Numbered from the stretch's first letter, positions 20,521-36,600 are shown. The stretch is 64,000 bases of DNA from Letharia columbiana (GCF_014066305.1 NW_023501038.1:992001-1056000); one strand, 5' to 3'. The notes: generated by a model not told the origin, from the sequence alone. Program-made: numbers and translations.

Positions 20521-22851
20521 TTTCTATTAAGTCTATTAATTAAATTAAAATCTATATCTTATTTTTATATAAATATTTAATTATATATTAAATAATATCT
20601 TATTATTTAAGACTTTTAAATATAATCTAATTAAAAAAAGAATCTATTATATAAAGAATTATAAATTATAATATATATTTTTATAGCGATAGAGAATTCT
20701 AATTATCTTTCTAATTATTATTATTTAAAGATAATTATAATAGCGAAAAATATTTATATTCTTATCTTTAGTCTAGAATTAGAATTATATAATTAGCTTA
20801 TTAAGATTTTAAATTTAGATAATCTATACTTTTATAAAAACGCTTAGATCGCTTAAATATATTAGCGATATTTTTATATATTAATTTAATACTAATAAAT
20901 TTAAAAGCCTCTTATATCTCTTTCGCTCGCCTTATTAAATATAAATTTATATCTTATTATATTATAATTCTTAGATTATTATCTAATCGATTTTAATAAT
21001 AATATTTATTCTTTTTTATTCTTAAGCGTCTATACTATATAGTTCTTAAGAACTATATATTTTATTTTAATAAAAAATATATATAAGAAGAGAAGATAGT
21101 AAATTTTTTTAAATTTTATAATTAAAGATAATTAATAAATAAATTTAATATAAATAAGATTAATATATAAATAACGAGTCTATTTAAATATAAATTAAAA
21201 TATTAAAATTAAAATTAATATAGAAAAAAATTTATATTAATAAATATTATTTTAGCGATTCTTTTTTAAGAAAATTTTTATAAATTATATAAGACTCTTA
21301 CGTAATAAAAATAAATATTCTTTTAAGAGTTTATTATATCTTCGAAAATTTCTAGATATTTAATCTTCTTTCTAATAGATTTAATTATAATTTATTATAC
21401 TTATTATTATAATAAGAAGATATTAATAAATATTTTAATCTTTTATATTTATATCTTTTCTATTAATATTATTAAAAAATTTATATTCTTTAAAAAAAGT
21501 TAAGAGTTTTTAAATCGCTTAATTTTTTAATTAATAATATTTAATTATATATTAATAATTATATCTTTATCTTCTTTCTTTATATTAAATTACTTATCGC
21601 GCTTTATATTAATATTCTTAATAAAATCTAAAATTAAAATTATATCTAGCGAATTTAATTATTTATAAAATTTATTATCTTTAATATAATATATAAAATA
21701 TTACGCGTAAATATTAGCTATAATATTAAAAAGATATTAGAATAATTATAATAATAATTAGAATTTATAATAAGTATATTAATTATATATAATATATTTG
21801 ATAATTCTCTCTTTTATTTTCTTCTTTTTCTTAAAAGTAATTATTTAATATTTTAAGAAAGTTAGAAGTTTTTTCTTAACTATAAATTTCGCTATTATAT
21901 TTATATTATTTTATTTTCTTAAGATTACTCTTAATAGTTTATATATATTTAAACTTATTAAATATTAACGCGACTTTACTATATTCTTATTTCTAAAATA
22001 TTTATCTATTATTTTTTATATCTTACTATTATTTAAGCTTTTAAAATATTTTTATTTCTTTAGAGATAATATAATAAAGCGAATTAAAGTTATTATCTTT
22101 ATTAATAATATTAGCTTTTATAATATTAAGAGATAATAAAAAATATATAAATTTATTTATTTAATTAAATTCTTATTTAAAATAATTATAACGATAATTT
22201 TTATATAAAAAGCTTATTATAAGATATTAAAGAATATATTATAAAGAGTATATTAGTATTATAATAAAAATAATAAGAAAATTTAAGTAGAATTATATTA
22301 TTATAAAAGATAATATAATTAGAAAGAGTATTAGAAAAGATTAAAATATAAGAAAATATAAGAATACGCTAATTAAAAAATAGGCTAGTTTACTAGCGCG
22401 TTTTCGCGTTTTTTTAAATTCTTATTTATAAAGAAATTTAACGCTAATTTTTAATATTATAAAGTTAAATTTTAATCGAATTTTTTTAAATTTAATAATC
22501 TAATTAAAGTTTTTAAGAATTATTATTAATAATAAACTTTTTTTAGCTTTTATATAATAATAGACGTTTATTTTAAACTAATAAAAATTTAGATCTAAGA
22601 ATTTTATAAGATAAATTTATCTTTTTTTAGATTTTATTTTACGCCTTCGATTTATTATACGTGTTTTCTTTTTTAAAGAATAATTAGAAAGATAATTAGA
22701 ATATTAATTAAATCGCTTACTTTTAGAATACTATTTATTTTATATTTATATTTAAAAAGATATAATAATAAATATAAATATTTTTAATTAAGAATTTTTA
22801 TTAATAAACTCTTAACTAGCTATTTAATTTTTTAATTCTAAAAAAATATTA

Positions 22852-23075
22852 AGTTAGTTAGAAGATTCTAAAAGCGATAAATTAGAAAGTTTTTAAAGTA
22901 ATTAATTAGAAAGTTCTAAAGATATTTAATTAAAAAATTCTAAAGATAATTAATTAGAAAGTTTTAGAGATATTTAATTAGAAAGTTCTCGAAGTAATTA
23001 ATTAGAAAGTTCTAGAGATAATTAATTAAAAAGTTCTAGAAGTAATTAATTATAAAGTTCTAAAAGTAGTTAGAT
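22852..23075 (+). repeat. 24-bp tandem array, relic of an octapeptide-repeat gene
   Basis: About nine units of 24 bp on the pattern TTAATTAGAAAGTTCTAGAGATAA. The period equals eight codons. On the plus strand each unit reads L-E-S-S-R-(D/S)-N followed by TAA, exactly where a CAA (Gln) would have become TAA by CpA-to-TpA change. This suggests a RIP-killed gene with an N-Q-L-E-S-S-R-x repeat. The host element is unknown. Confidence 0.6.
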
Positions 23076-24393
23076 AGTAAATTTAAAGAGTAGTTTATTA
23101 ATAAATCTAATTATATTAAAAGAAAAAGAGATTAGACTTTATTATAAAAGAAGCTTAAGATTAAAAATTTCTAATATATAATAAGAATAATAATATTATA
23201 ATCTAGCGATAAGTTTTATAATAAATCTATATAAATTTATTAATTTTAATATATAAGTAATTAGTATAACTAGAAGAAGAAGAAATAACTCTTATAATTT
23301 TAATTATTATAATAAAAAAGAATTTAGATATAATCTTCTCTTTTTTAATTATTATTATAATTATCTAATTTTCTAAATTAGATAAGCTTATAAATATATT
23401 AATAAAAATAAAGAGTTAATATATATATTTAATAATAATATATCTAATAATAATAATATAACTCTATTTTAAAATTAGACTATCTCTTAAAATCGAGATA
23501 TTATTTATAAAAATAGAAATTTTAATAATATCTAAAGTAAAAATATAAAAATCGCGATAGTTAAAAAATATCTATCTACGCGTAAATTATTAAAAAAGAA
23601 TAAATATAATAAAAAATTTAGAAAGAGAAGATTTAATATATTTTTCGCGGCGGTTATAATAGATAAAATAATATTTTAAATATTATTAATAATAAAAGTA
23701 GCTAGAAAGTTAAGTAATAAGACTTCTAGAAAATCTATTATAAGTAAAAAGAGTATAAATAAGAAGAAAAGTATTATTAAGTATATATTTAAAGTAAAAA
23801 AAATATAAAGATATTATCTAAATAATAAGTTTAATCTTATATATATTTTTAATTATCTTTCTAATTATAGTCTACTAGCTATCGCCCTTCGCGAAATTAA
23901 ATATTTTTAAAAATTAACTAATCTATTAATTTTAAAAGCTTTATTTTTAAAACTTATTTAAGAAATTTTATTAGATATAATAGATGAAATTAAAAATAAT
24001 ATTAAGTATCGTTAATAAAGTTTTATTATTAAGACGATATAGAAAGTAATAGAATCTTTTCTATCTAATAATTTTTTAAGTAAGACTTTTTATTATTTTT
24101 ATATATAAATCGCTAATAATAGAATATAGATTCTTAACTTCTAATAATTTATAATAAACGCGTAATATTATAAACTAAGAATATATAGCTTTTATATAAA
24201 CTTTTAAAATCGTTTAATATTAAGCTATATATAAGTATAATAATAAATTAAAAGCTTATAATTTAATTTAGATAAGCTTTTAAACTACTATAAGTAATAG
24301 AATAAAAAACTTTATAATTAAATTATTAATTTTCTTAATTTATAATATAACTCTTAATTATAATATTACTTATAAAATTATATTCTACTTTAA

Positions 24394-25190
24394 ATTCTAA
24401 TTATCTTTAAAATTAATATTATATAATATATTTAATTTATAATTTAAAAGATTTATATTATACTAAAGAATTAATATTTTTTATTATTATAAAATTATTT
24501 ATATTATAATTATAGTTTTAATATAAATATATATTATATTTTCTTATCTAATTAATAATAATTATATATTTTTATAAATTCTTATTATTATCTTAAAAAA
24601 TAAAAGATTTTATTAAAGTCTATATATATTTAATTATTATATTAATTCTTAACTTAGAATTCTAATTATCTTTATAATTAATATTATATAAAATTATTAA
24701 TTTATAATTCTAAAAAATTATATTATATTAAAAAATTAAAATAAGTTATTATTATAAAATTATCTATATTATAATAATAGTTTTAATATAGAAATATATT
24801 TATTATACTTACTTATTTAATTAATAAATACTATATTTATATAATAGATTCTTATTATTATCTTAGAAAATAAAAGATTTTAATTAAAATCTATTAGATA
24901 TTTATTTATTATATTAATCTTAGATTCGTATTTAACTTAGAATTCTAATTATCTTTATAATTAATACTATATAAAGTATTTAATTTATATTTTTAAAAAA
25001 TTATATTATATTAAAAATTATATTATATTAAATTATAAAAAAATCTATTATAATAAAATTATAAGTATTATAAGTATAGTTTAAATATCTTATTTTCTTA
25101 TTTAATTAATAAGTATTATATTTAATAATAGATTTCTATTATTATCTTAAAAAATAAAAGATTCTATTAAAATCTATAAGATATTATATT
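24394..25190. repeat. Three-unit tandem array of ~265-285 bp
   Basis: AATTCTAATTATCTTTA recurs at about 24394, 24658 and 24941. Each is followed by the same order of landmarks, ending in TCTTATTATTATCTTA and AATAAAAGATT. All units are heavily A/T-converted. Confidence 0.7.
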
Positions 25191-28077
25191 TTTTATAAGT
25201 AAAGGCCTATAAATTAAATTTATAATTATTTTTTTAATTAAGACTATCGAGTAAATAGATAAATAATCTTTAATAAGCGAACTTTAATAAGCGGGCTATT
25301 CGGCTATTAAGCGAACTTTAATAAGTAATATTTAAATTCCCTACGCTTTAATAATTATTAAATTAAATTTAGAAATTCTTTTTTTATCTAAAAGCTTATA
25401 TTTCGTTCTATTATTCTAAAAAAAAATCTTAAAATTCTAATAGAAAATAAAAAAGTTATTCTAAAATTAAATAATATATATCTATTTTTTAATTAGGGCT
25501 ATTTAATTACATTTTTTTTATAATTATAAATATTAATTTATTTACTCGCGATAATTTAGTCGATCTAATTAAAGAGCGTAATAATTCTTAATTAATAATT
25601 AATTATATATCTAAATTCAAGATTTTTAAATTTAATTCTATCTTATTCTATTATATATATTAATAGAATTAATTATTAATTACTAACTAATTTATTAGCG
25701 TATAATTAAGCTTATAAATTCTTTTTAAAATTTAAATTTAAATTCTTCTTTAAATCTTTTATAATATTTATTTTATTCTTTTTTATTTAAAAATCTTATA
25801 ATTTTATAATATTAATTATTATCTCAAGTTTTACGCGAGCGCTACGAATTAAGATAAAAACGATAAGCTTTTTATATATTACTTCTTTCTTTTTTATTTT
25901 TTTTTTTTTTATTTATTATAATATTATAATAATTAGAAAGATAATTAGAAAGATATTTAGAAGTTATATTTTATTTTCTTCTTATAGAGTATCTTTTAAA
26001 TACTATCGTTTATAGATTTAATAGATATATATATTATAAAATTAATATAATAGTAATTTTATATAGTAAGAAGATAAATAATAATAGAATTATAAATAAT
26101 CTATTATTAAAAAAGAAAAATAAGATTCTTTATTATTATAAAGTAAAATTAAATTTATAATTTTAATTATATATATAGAAGTAAACGATATAAATAATCT
26201 TTAGCGAATACTTCGCGATAATAATCTTTTAATAAATTCTTTTTTATTTTTATCGCTATTAAGATCTTATAATTATTTAATTAATATTAAAAATTATAAG
26301 TATAAAGCGATAGAAGAGCTCTTATAGAATTCTTATATTATTAAATTTCATCGATATATAATAACTCTCGAAGTATATAATTTACTTAAAGCTCGCTTAT
26401 AAAAGTTATTTATTATTAATCTTAATATAATATTAATCGCGAGAGATAAAGTTAAAAATATAAATAGATTTAAAAGCGTAAGTTTAGAGAAGTAGAAAAA
26501 AATATTATAAGAGATTAAAGATATATATTTCTATAAATAATAAGATTAACTATATCGTAATATTATTAGATATTAATATATATAATTTTTTTATTTAATA
26601 TTTTAAAGAGAAAGTATATATTTATATTAGCTATATAATTAAGTCTAAATAATTAAAAATAGAAAAGTATTATTAATAATAATAAGAGTATAATCTTATA
26701 ATAGAAAGATTTAATAGAGAAGAAAATATTAAATAATTTTATTTATCTTATAACTTTAAAATAAATAAAAAAAGAGAAAGAATAAGAGATAAGTATATTA
26801 TTAGATAATAACTTAAAGTTATTAATTAGATTATTTAATATAATTAAGTAATCTTATAAATAGAGATTATTTCTTATTTTTATAATAATTTAAAAGTTTT
26901 AATAAAGAGCTTATTAGTCTCTATAAGCGAAAATAATATATATCGACTCTTACGACTATAAATCTTATTATATAATTAAGAAATATAAGTATAGAGATTT
27001 TACGATATAGAACTATTCTTCTAAAATCGATTATAAGATATATTATTATTATTTCTCGCGTATATAAAATTATTAACTTATAATTTTTAGATTAAAAAAA
27101 TATATAATTATATATAGATAAATTCTATAGTAAATACTCTTTTTATTTATTACTCTCTCTTTAATAAAAGTATATTAAAAATTATTTAGACTAATTAATT
27201 AAAATTTAATTTACTATTTTTATATATTTATTTTAATAAGATCGAGCGCGTAGTATAAAGGAATTTAATAGTATAGTAATTTAATATAAATAATAATAAT
27301 TTTCTAGATTTACCAGACTCGACTAAATAATAATCGAAGAATTATAACTATACGCTAAATAAATAAGAGTTAAATAAAGATAACGATAGAGTAAAAGAGG
27401 CTTTTCGAATAATAACTAATAACTATAATAATAAGATTTTAAATCGCTTTTTATTTTTATTATTAAGATATAAATACTTAGATATAAAAGCTTAAAAGAA
27501 GAGATTATAATAGATTTCGCTATCTATTAATTAGAAAGATATTTAGAATTCTATATTATAAATTCTTTTCTCTTATATCGAACGCTAATTCTTAGAATTT
27601 ATAAATCTTTTTTAAGATAATTAAGAGGTAATAGACTTACTAATATACTACTTAATAACTCTTCGTTAGCGATCTCTCGATTCTTTATAAAAGCTATTTC
27701 TTATACTTAATAATAGTAAAGCGATAACTTTATACTCTTAAATTTCTAGCCGTTTACGCTATCTATTTTATAAGCCTCTTTAATATTTCTATTAAGAATT
27801 ATAATCGATTTTAAAATATAATTCTTTTTAATTACGATATCTTTTTTATACGATAAGTACTTTCTACTTATAGATATATCTAGAAATAAATAATACTTCT
27901 CGATTAAGATTTATATCTCAAGTATCTATATTCGTTAAATATATTTTTTCTTTAAATCTTTCTTTTTATTAGCTTTAATATTTCTATTAGATTTACTCTT
28001 ATCTTTCTTTCTTAACTTTTTAATTTTTTCTTCTTTAATCTTATAAATAATATCTTAAACTTTTATTATTATATTAA

Positions 28078-28170
28078 ATTCTTACTTCTAATCTAATTTA
28101 TATTAAGTTCGTTTATAATTATTATTTAACTTATAATACTTTAGAGTTTAAGAATTTAAGATCTTATTTT
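28078..28170 (+). repeat. Short direct repeat (partner 28726-28818)
   Basis: TTCTTACTTCTAATCTAATTTA through AAGAATTTAAGATCTTATTT is repeated about 650 bp downstream with RIP-type differences (for example TTAAGTTCG versus CTAAGATCG). The origin is unknown. Confidence 0.6.
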
Positions 28171-30224
28171 ATACTCTTAATATATATACGTAATTAGTAT
28201 TATTACTTAAGATTTTTTCTTAAAATAATTATTATTATATTCTAAGCGTTTCTTTACTTACTTATCGTTAATATTTCTTCTTTATCTTATATATATAATA
28301 GATATAGCTAATTCTACGATTTAGATCTTAAATCTTAAATTTTATATAGAGCTAAAATAATACTTTATAGTAATTAAGTATAAATTTCTAATTCTCGATA
28401 TCTAATTAAATTTTAAGTATACTTTTATAGATTAGAAAGAAATATTTATTAATTAATCTTTAATCTCGATATCTTTATTTTATTAAATATCTTTATAGAT
28501 AAAGCTATCGATAATATAAGAATATAGAAATAATAAGAATTTTATACTCTTATAGATTATCTTAATAAGCTTTTATAGAAAAAATTCATATTTATAAGTT
28601 ATTCGAATTCTTATTCGATTTATAAGCGCGTTTTATAGTTTAACTATATTCTATTTATATAGATTAACGCTAAGTACTATCTCTTTCTTAGCGATCTTCT
28701 TATTAATAATAGAGATCGTATTTAGATTCTTACTCTTAATCTAGTTTATACTAAGATCGTTTATAACTATTATTTAACTTATAATACTTTAAAATCTAAG
28801 AATTTAAGATCTTATTTTTCGTATTAAAATTATTAGCTACGCGTTTTTTCGAATAAGAAGTTCTCGCTAATAAAGAAAATATAAAGAAATCGTTATTAGA
28901 ATAATAAATTTATATATTTTTCGATAATTAGAAAGATAATTAGAATTCTATTCTATATTAAATATTTTAATCCTCTTCTATCTAAATAAAGTACTTTTAA
29001 TTATCTTATTCTTATTTTTTATATACTTTCTCTTATTATATATTAATATATTATTTATATAAACTTTATATTCTTAATTATTAATATAACTCTTTTATTA
29101 TAAATAGCGTAGAGATTACTAATTATATAATTTATTAATAAAATAATAACTTAATAGAAGACTAATATATAATAAAATTTCGATATTAGAATCGCTTTAA
29201 TAACTTCTTATAACGTATTTAATATAGAAATCTAAATTCGTATAATATAATAAGATAGTAATATTATATTAATAATCTCTCGTATTATATAAGTAAAAGA
29301 TCTTTTTAAAAGAAGTAAATTAGTTGATTTTTAATATCTTTTAATCTCTTATAAAGTAATAGCTAAATCATTATTAATTATATATATATATTACTTAATA
29401 AAATATTATATTACTATACTTACTTTCTTATTTTTAATATCGATTTTTAGTCTTTATAAGTAAAAACTCTAAAATATTCTTTCTAATAATCTTTATATCG
29501 AAAGCGCGAATAACTAAAGACTTACCTCGTTCGATTTTTTTCGTAATTATCTTTTTACGACTAGAAGACTTTAAGATTTTCTTTTAACTTAAAGTCTTAA
29601 TATAAAAATTAAACGAGTAATTATTCGATTAATTATTTATATTATTAAAAAGATTATTAAGATTTATATTATCTTTTAAATAGATTAACGAAGTATATAA
29701 ATCGATATTGCTATTCTTATATAATAATAGTATAATAGAATCGCTATCGAGATTAATAATTATTAATAATATATTATTATTAAATTAAGTTAAAGCGAAT
29801 AAGATAAAATAATTACGATATAAAATATTAATAAAAGAAAATATTTAAGATATTAAGAAAGAAAGAAAGAGAGAATTTCTACTCGTAATTTTAATATCTT
29901 AAAATCTATCTAGCGTTATACTAGCGAAGTCTATTAAATTTAATCTATTAAAATACGCTATATAATATAATAATTATATTTCTAATTATTATTATAATTA
30001 TACTAATTAATTTTAAAAAAACCAATCTTTTAACTAGAAGATTTATATCTAGATATTTAATAACTATATATTAAAATATACTTACTTTAAATTCTAAATA
30101 TAAATATCTTTACTCTTAGACGAGATAAAGAAGTTATAAATTTAAAATCGAATATTACTAAGAGTTATCTACTATTTTCTATTATATTTTAGCTATTTAT
30201 AATTATTAATATACTTATTAATAA

Positions 30225-30600
30225 GAAAGATATATTATTACTATATAAATTTAATCGTAATATTAATAATAATTATAGAAACTAAAGTTATTAGACGTAG
30301 AAATACTCGTTAATAAAAAAGGCGTACTGTTATTATACGAATTTAATCGCGATATTAATAATAACTATAGAAATTAAAGTTATCGAATATAGAAATACTT
30401 ATTAATAAGAAAGACGTACTATTATTATATAAATTTAATCGCGATATTAATAATAATTATAGAAACTAAAGCTATTAAATATAGAAATATCTATTAATAA
30501 GAAAAACGTATTATTACTATATAAATTTATAAATTTAATTATAATATTAATAATAATTATAGAAATTAAAATTATTAAATGTAGAAATATAATCTTTAAT
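30225..30600 (+). repeat. Tandem array (~90-bp units), left copy
   Basis: Four units share TTAATAAGAAAG, TATATAAATTTAATCGCGAT and ATTATAGAAACTAAAG. With its lead-in from about 30100 it is repeated at about 37650-38125, on the other side of the Gypsy element. Confidence 0.7.
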
Positions 30601-30620
30601 TTAATATAGATTCTAGAATT

Positions 30621-33600
30621 ATTAGAATCGATATAGATGTAATATTAATATAGATATATTAAATAAGATAACTAAGATATCGAATTATATAGGTAAAAAG
30701 AAGGTATAATATAATAGGGGATGCCTCCGCTAAGGCCCGCTAGCCATAGAGCTGAGGGGTATATCAAGGGTACGCTTATAATACTATTCTCTTTCTTCGT
30801 TAAATTATATTCTATAATTAATAAATAGAAAGATAGAAAAATGAATATATATATACGCTTAATATCTGAAAAATAGTAAAAGCAGTAAAGAAATAATTGT
30901 ATTCGGGAACCCTAGTATTATACCTTTCTTCGCGAGAGGTATTAAAGACGATAGTAGCTTTTTATATTTACGCTATAGCGATATCGCTAGCTAGAGTATA
31001 AGCGTATATAGGAAACCTAGCCGAAAGGAAATCGATATAGTATAACGAAAACTATATTTATAGGCGTAGGTGTAAATAATAGTAATTTCCGAATTCGTAT
31101 TTAAGCGAATAGAATATTAATAAAATAATACGACGTAATTAATTAAGAGCTTTCGAATCGAACCGAGCCGTAGGCGCTAAAAACTCTAATTTAATATTAA
31201 TTAACTTCGGTATAGTCTTCTCTATAGTATGTTATTTAGCTAATATTAATTATATTTCGTAATAGCGATAACGTAATTTATATATATACTAGTATAACTT
31301 CGAAAGGTCTTTAGAATTATATTAGTAAGGGGGGCTTACGCGAAAGACTATATATAAGATAATTTCTAATTAATATAAGTTTAAGAGATCGAATCTCGGT
31401 TTTAGAAAAAATAAGGCTATTATAAAGATATCGGACGATTTCAATTCGACTAAAAACGAGGTATCTGAGATAGTTTCGGCCCGAGGACGCTGTCGCTATT
31501 AAAGGCCTCTTACTCTAATTTCTTTATAGGTAAGACTCTTCGAAATATCGCTTATAAAAGTCGTCTATTAGATTCTAGCAATTTTCGAATTTACCGCCGT
31601 TCGCATTATACTAGGTGAAATTATTATTAAGACCTTTTCACTTAACTTTATACTTAAAACGGCTATAAATTAATTTAAAGCCAAGTATTTCTTTAATAAC
31701 TCATTCGATTTAATCATTAATAATAATATACTTCGGCGAAGGATTTACCTACTCTGATAAGGGGTTATTTACCACGAGATTTAAGAGATTAAAATAAAAG
31801 ACGTCGTAGATCCTTATAGTTAGTAAAAGTTTTAGACGATATAAGATTTCCATAAGGCCTATAATCTCGAATAAATCGAGTCTCTTATAGTCCAGTTTGC
31901 GGGAAGAGCGATCGAAGATAATATTCTTACTATTTAGAAAGATCTTATCGCCTATTTAAAAAGTAACCTTTTATCGATACTTATTAGCTTATATAACTAT
32001 AGCCTTCTAAGCGCGGTTTATATTACTCCGAATATACTTAAGAACTTATTTTATATAATTTATAATATCCTTCGTCTAAGTAATATTAAGACGCTTACAT
32101 ATAATCTCATAATCGATAATATTTAAACTAAAAGTTATTTAAGAATAAAACTTCTTATTCGCGAGAAAAGATAGGATATTAATAGCCGATAAGATAGTAT
32201 TATTATCGGCGAACTCGATAATAAATAATTATCTTACTCAGTTATTCTATATATAATTATAGTATATTCAAAGATAACGCTTTATATTCTAATTCGCTCG
32301 TTCGATCTATTCGTCGGTTTTAGAGTAGAAGACTATTAATAGCTTAATTATAATATCTAGTCTCTCGTAAAAAGACTTTCATATAGTAGCTATGAATTGG
32401 GGGTCTCGATCTAATATTATTAAGATTAATAGACTATATAGACGAAATACTTTCTTAAGTAATAAGTTAACTATCTTCTTAGTAATAATATCTTTATTAA
32501 TATTAGAATAGATTACGTAGTAATATTTCTTAGTAAATTAATTAATCGCTATTTAAATAGCGTTATAATCGTTAAATATAGATAAGCCTATAACGAAGTT
32601 AACTAATATATCTTACTATTATTTCTATAAAATTAATAGAGACTATAGTAAGCTATACTTTCGATTATAAAACGTTTTAGCTCTCTAATAGATATAGTAA
32701 TTCTTAACGTAGGTAATTATAATAACTCTTATACCTCGCTAGTAATATTCTCTTTTAAGTAGTTTATAAATATATACTATCCCGAAATAACCGTAGAATA
32801 ATTAATCGTAAACCTCTCGAATAATATTAGTATATATATTATCGAATATTTATAAACGATCCTTATAGTAAAGCACTCTATTCTATATAAAGCACTTACT
32901 AAAAGTAATCCCTTAAAACTTATTCTTACCTTCGACGATAGCGTTATAAATTTTCGTATAATAATTATTCTTCTTATTAGCCTCTACTATCTTATAATAA
33001 ATAAGATCGTTAATTATATATACATTAATACTTTCGCTATCTAACTCTAATCAATTAGATATAAGAATTATTTAATACTATTAACGTAATCGTTTATCTC
33101 TAAAATTGATTAATTTATATCTAGCTATTTATATAAGTATATCGACCTTAATATTCTAAGATCTAGATCGGTAAATAATCTTTATATTAAACTCTAATAA
33201 TATATTTAAATACCGGGCCTGGCGACGACTAAGGTCTCTTTCTTCGACGAAGTATATTAATTTCTTATAATTCATAAAGATCTTAACAGAGATATCGATG
33301 CATTTCAATTTAGAACGCTAGTATTTAAGATAGCGAATAATGGTCAATAACTCCTTATCGTAGATCTAATAGTTATACTCGGCTAAAGTAAGATTCTTAC
33401 TATAGAAGACTATCGGGTAAAGCACTTCCTTATTATCATATTATAAAAGAATACCTCCGTTGACGTAGTCGAAAGAGTTAGTCTCCAAAATAACGTTCTT
33501 TATTCTATCGAAATAACGTAGAATTAAGGCTTCCGTAACGGCGACTTTCAGAAAATGAAAAGCCTCTTGATATACTTAGAATCAATCAAATATAGCCTCT

Positions 33601-36600
33601 TTTACGATGAGTTTTATTATGAATTTAACTATTTTAGAGAAGTCTCTAATAAACCGCTAGTAAAAATTGCAAAATCCGATAAAGGCTTATATCTTTTTAA
33701 GATTAATAGATATAATTTACTCGATAATAATCTAAATTTTAATAGAGTTTATTTATAACCTATCTATAGACATCAGTAGACCTAAAAATTTAATTTCCTA
33801 GACGTGAAATTCGCACTTAAGGATATTCACCTAAAGACCGATATTCCTTAATTTCTAAAGAATTTATCTAACGTATTAAATGTATTCCTTTTTTATCTTA
33901 TTATAGATAAATATATTATCAAGATAGATCTAGTAGAAGTTATTTAGATACTTAAATAGAATATTATTCATATATTATTAATATGTAACTAGGCCGTTAA
34001 TTAGACCGAAGGGAAGGATTCGATACTTATATACTCTTAGAGAGATAATAAAAGTAGTAAAATCCTCGCTATTAGGGTATATACGTAGTTTATTAAACGC
34101 GGCTATAATATCTAATCGAGTAAGATATTTACATCTCTGAATCCTTGCTAAAACCTCATCTATTAATAAAATTGAGTATTGGTTTCTTTTAGTAATAGCG
34201 TTTAGCTTTCGATAGTTCATATAAAAACGTAACCCTCTATTTAGCTTTTTCGCGAATAGGATAAATAAGGCGAATAGTATATGATTTGATGTTATGAATC
34301 CCTTCTTCAAATATTCATCTAGATACTTCTTTATCTATTTTAGTTTATATCCCGATATTAAATAGATTCTACTTTTAGAAAATTTCGTTTTATCGAAGCT
34401 ATTATTAAATTTTAGCTTATAATTATAAGAATAATATAGGGGAAGTATATCCGCCTTAGTTCTATCGAAAATATTAAGATAATCATAATACTTCGTAGAT
34501 AGCTTATATTTCACCTTCTTAGAACTAATCTCGTCGATGCTATTGATCTAAATAGGGCAATTGAAATCGTAATATCTTTTATACTTCTTTTCTAAATTAT
34601 AGAAATAGAGTCTATTAATCGATATACGAGAACCGCGAGGTATTTAGTTAATAGAAGAGTATATATAATATTAACGAGTTATTATAGATCTTATTCACTA
34701 TTAATATAAATAGCTTATTATCTTTTTCATAGGCTAGTTAATAATAAACTATTACACTAATCTTAGCGATATTAATAGACTTAGACTCCTTACTATTCTT
34801 ATTCTTATTTAATAAAAAGATATTTAAATTAGTCTCGCTATCGTAAGTAGATAAGAGAGAGCTTTATCGTTTTAATATAATAGATAAAGGAGTAGGTAAT
34901 ATAAGTAATCGAAGGTCCGAAGTTGATAGAAAGAGGAGTTCGTTTATTATTAATATCTAATTATTATTATAGTTATATCGATCGAATAGAAAGAGTATCT
35001 TATCCCATAACATATTAAGAACTATTCTCATATTTATTTATTTAAGATTTTCTCGACTATTATATTATATTTTAATAATATAATTAATATTAAATATATT
35101 TCTTCTTAATAATCTTCTACTATTATTATAGAGAGTAAGTAGTATGTAATTAGTCGTTTTATAATCTGGCCGTTATAATCTCTTAGTAATTTAGATTATA
35201 ATAGTAAGAGTAGTTTTAGATATAAGATCTTATATATCGCTAGAACTAAGAACTTATTTATAACTATATAAGTATTAATATATTTACTATCTATAAGAGA
35301 GTTCTAAAGTAAATAAATTCTCTCTTATAAAGATAGCGTAACTTATATATGAAAAGAACAACGTACTAAAGCGTTATTAAGAATATCTACTAGATATACT
35401 TTATAAGTACCTCTTATCGTAACTTTAGAAGAGATTATTCGTTTCTCGAATTTAAAGAAGAACCGTCGCTACCCGTAGTATCGATGTTATTAATTTCAAA
35501 TTCTTCGTTTATTTTCAACGCGTAGAGTCATACTTTCTTGAAGGTCTTTTTACTAACCTCGATTTAGATAGTTATTATATAGTCCTTTTAGTAATAATCT
35601 TTTTTATCGCAGTTATAGTATATTAATTCTCTCGACTTTAAATTAATTCATAATATTTAGAGATATAGTAATTATATTTAAATTGAACTTAGTAACTAGA
35701 TATAAGATATATATTAGCCGCGGGTGCTATCGTCGATATTTATATTATAATTAACTTAATAATAGTCTTTATAAACTTAAAATTCTTATAATTAGCACGT
35801 TATAAGTTATTTAGCTTTCGAAGATATTCTTTTATAGCCTTTAAGGTAGTAAAATCTTCTACGATCTATTATATCTTCTTTAATTTCTTTCTTAATTTCT
35901 TAGAAAGATAGTTCTTTAATATAAGAGTTTCGTTATAATTAAGAATAATATCTAATCGAATAAAGTCTAAATAAAAGTCGATAAAGAATTAAATCCCTTA
36001 TTATAGAATATTTATCTTATATAATATATTACTACGTCGATTTAAGTTCTTATAAATATTAATTAACTTATTTATAATCTTAGTAAAAGACTAATATAAA
36101 TTAATAGAGTTTCGAAGTCTTCTATATATTATATATTATATAGTCTTATTATTAAATTATAAGACTATATAGATTATCTTAAAGTTCTTAATAAGATAAT
36201 AATCGCTATTAGCCTTAAATTTCTATTCTATTCTAAAGAATTAGTTATTTCTAGATAGAGATTAATATTGTCGATAAATAGAGATAAATCTAGAATCTTA
36301 ATTAATTTATCTTTTAATTATCTAGATATACGTTTCTCCTCGATTAAGAATAGTTATAAGTCTTTTATAGACTATAGATTAAAATTATTAACTTTTCGCT
36401 ATAAAAAGTTATATTCTTCTAGAAGTCTTATACTAATTGATTTATCTTCTCAATTATTCTATAAGTCTAATATAAATTATTTATAACTAGATTCTTTTCT
36501 ATTATAGCGATATAATATCGAGTAATAATCTTTCGAAAATCGTCTTACTTCTAATAAATTTTATTTAATATAATTATAAATTCGTTAAGTTAATACTTAA

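Noticed and set aside
33555..33758. 67-codon plus-strand frame inside the A/T block
   Set aside because: It is antisense to the readable Gypsy RT/RNase H region and has no motif of its own.
36268..36486. 72-codon plus-strand frame inside the Gypsy interval
   Set aside because: A chance frame of A/T-rich DNA on the strand opposite the element's genes.
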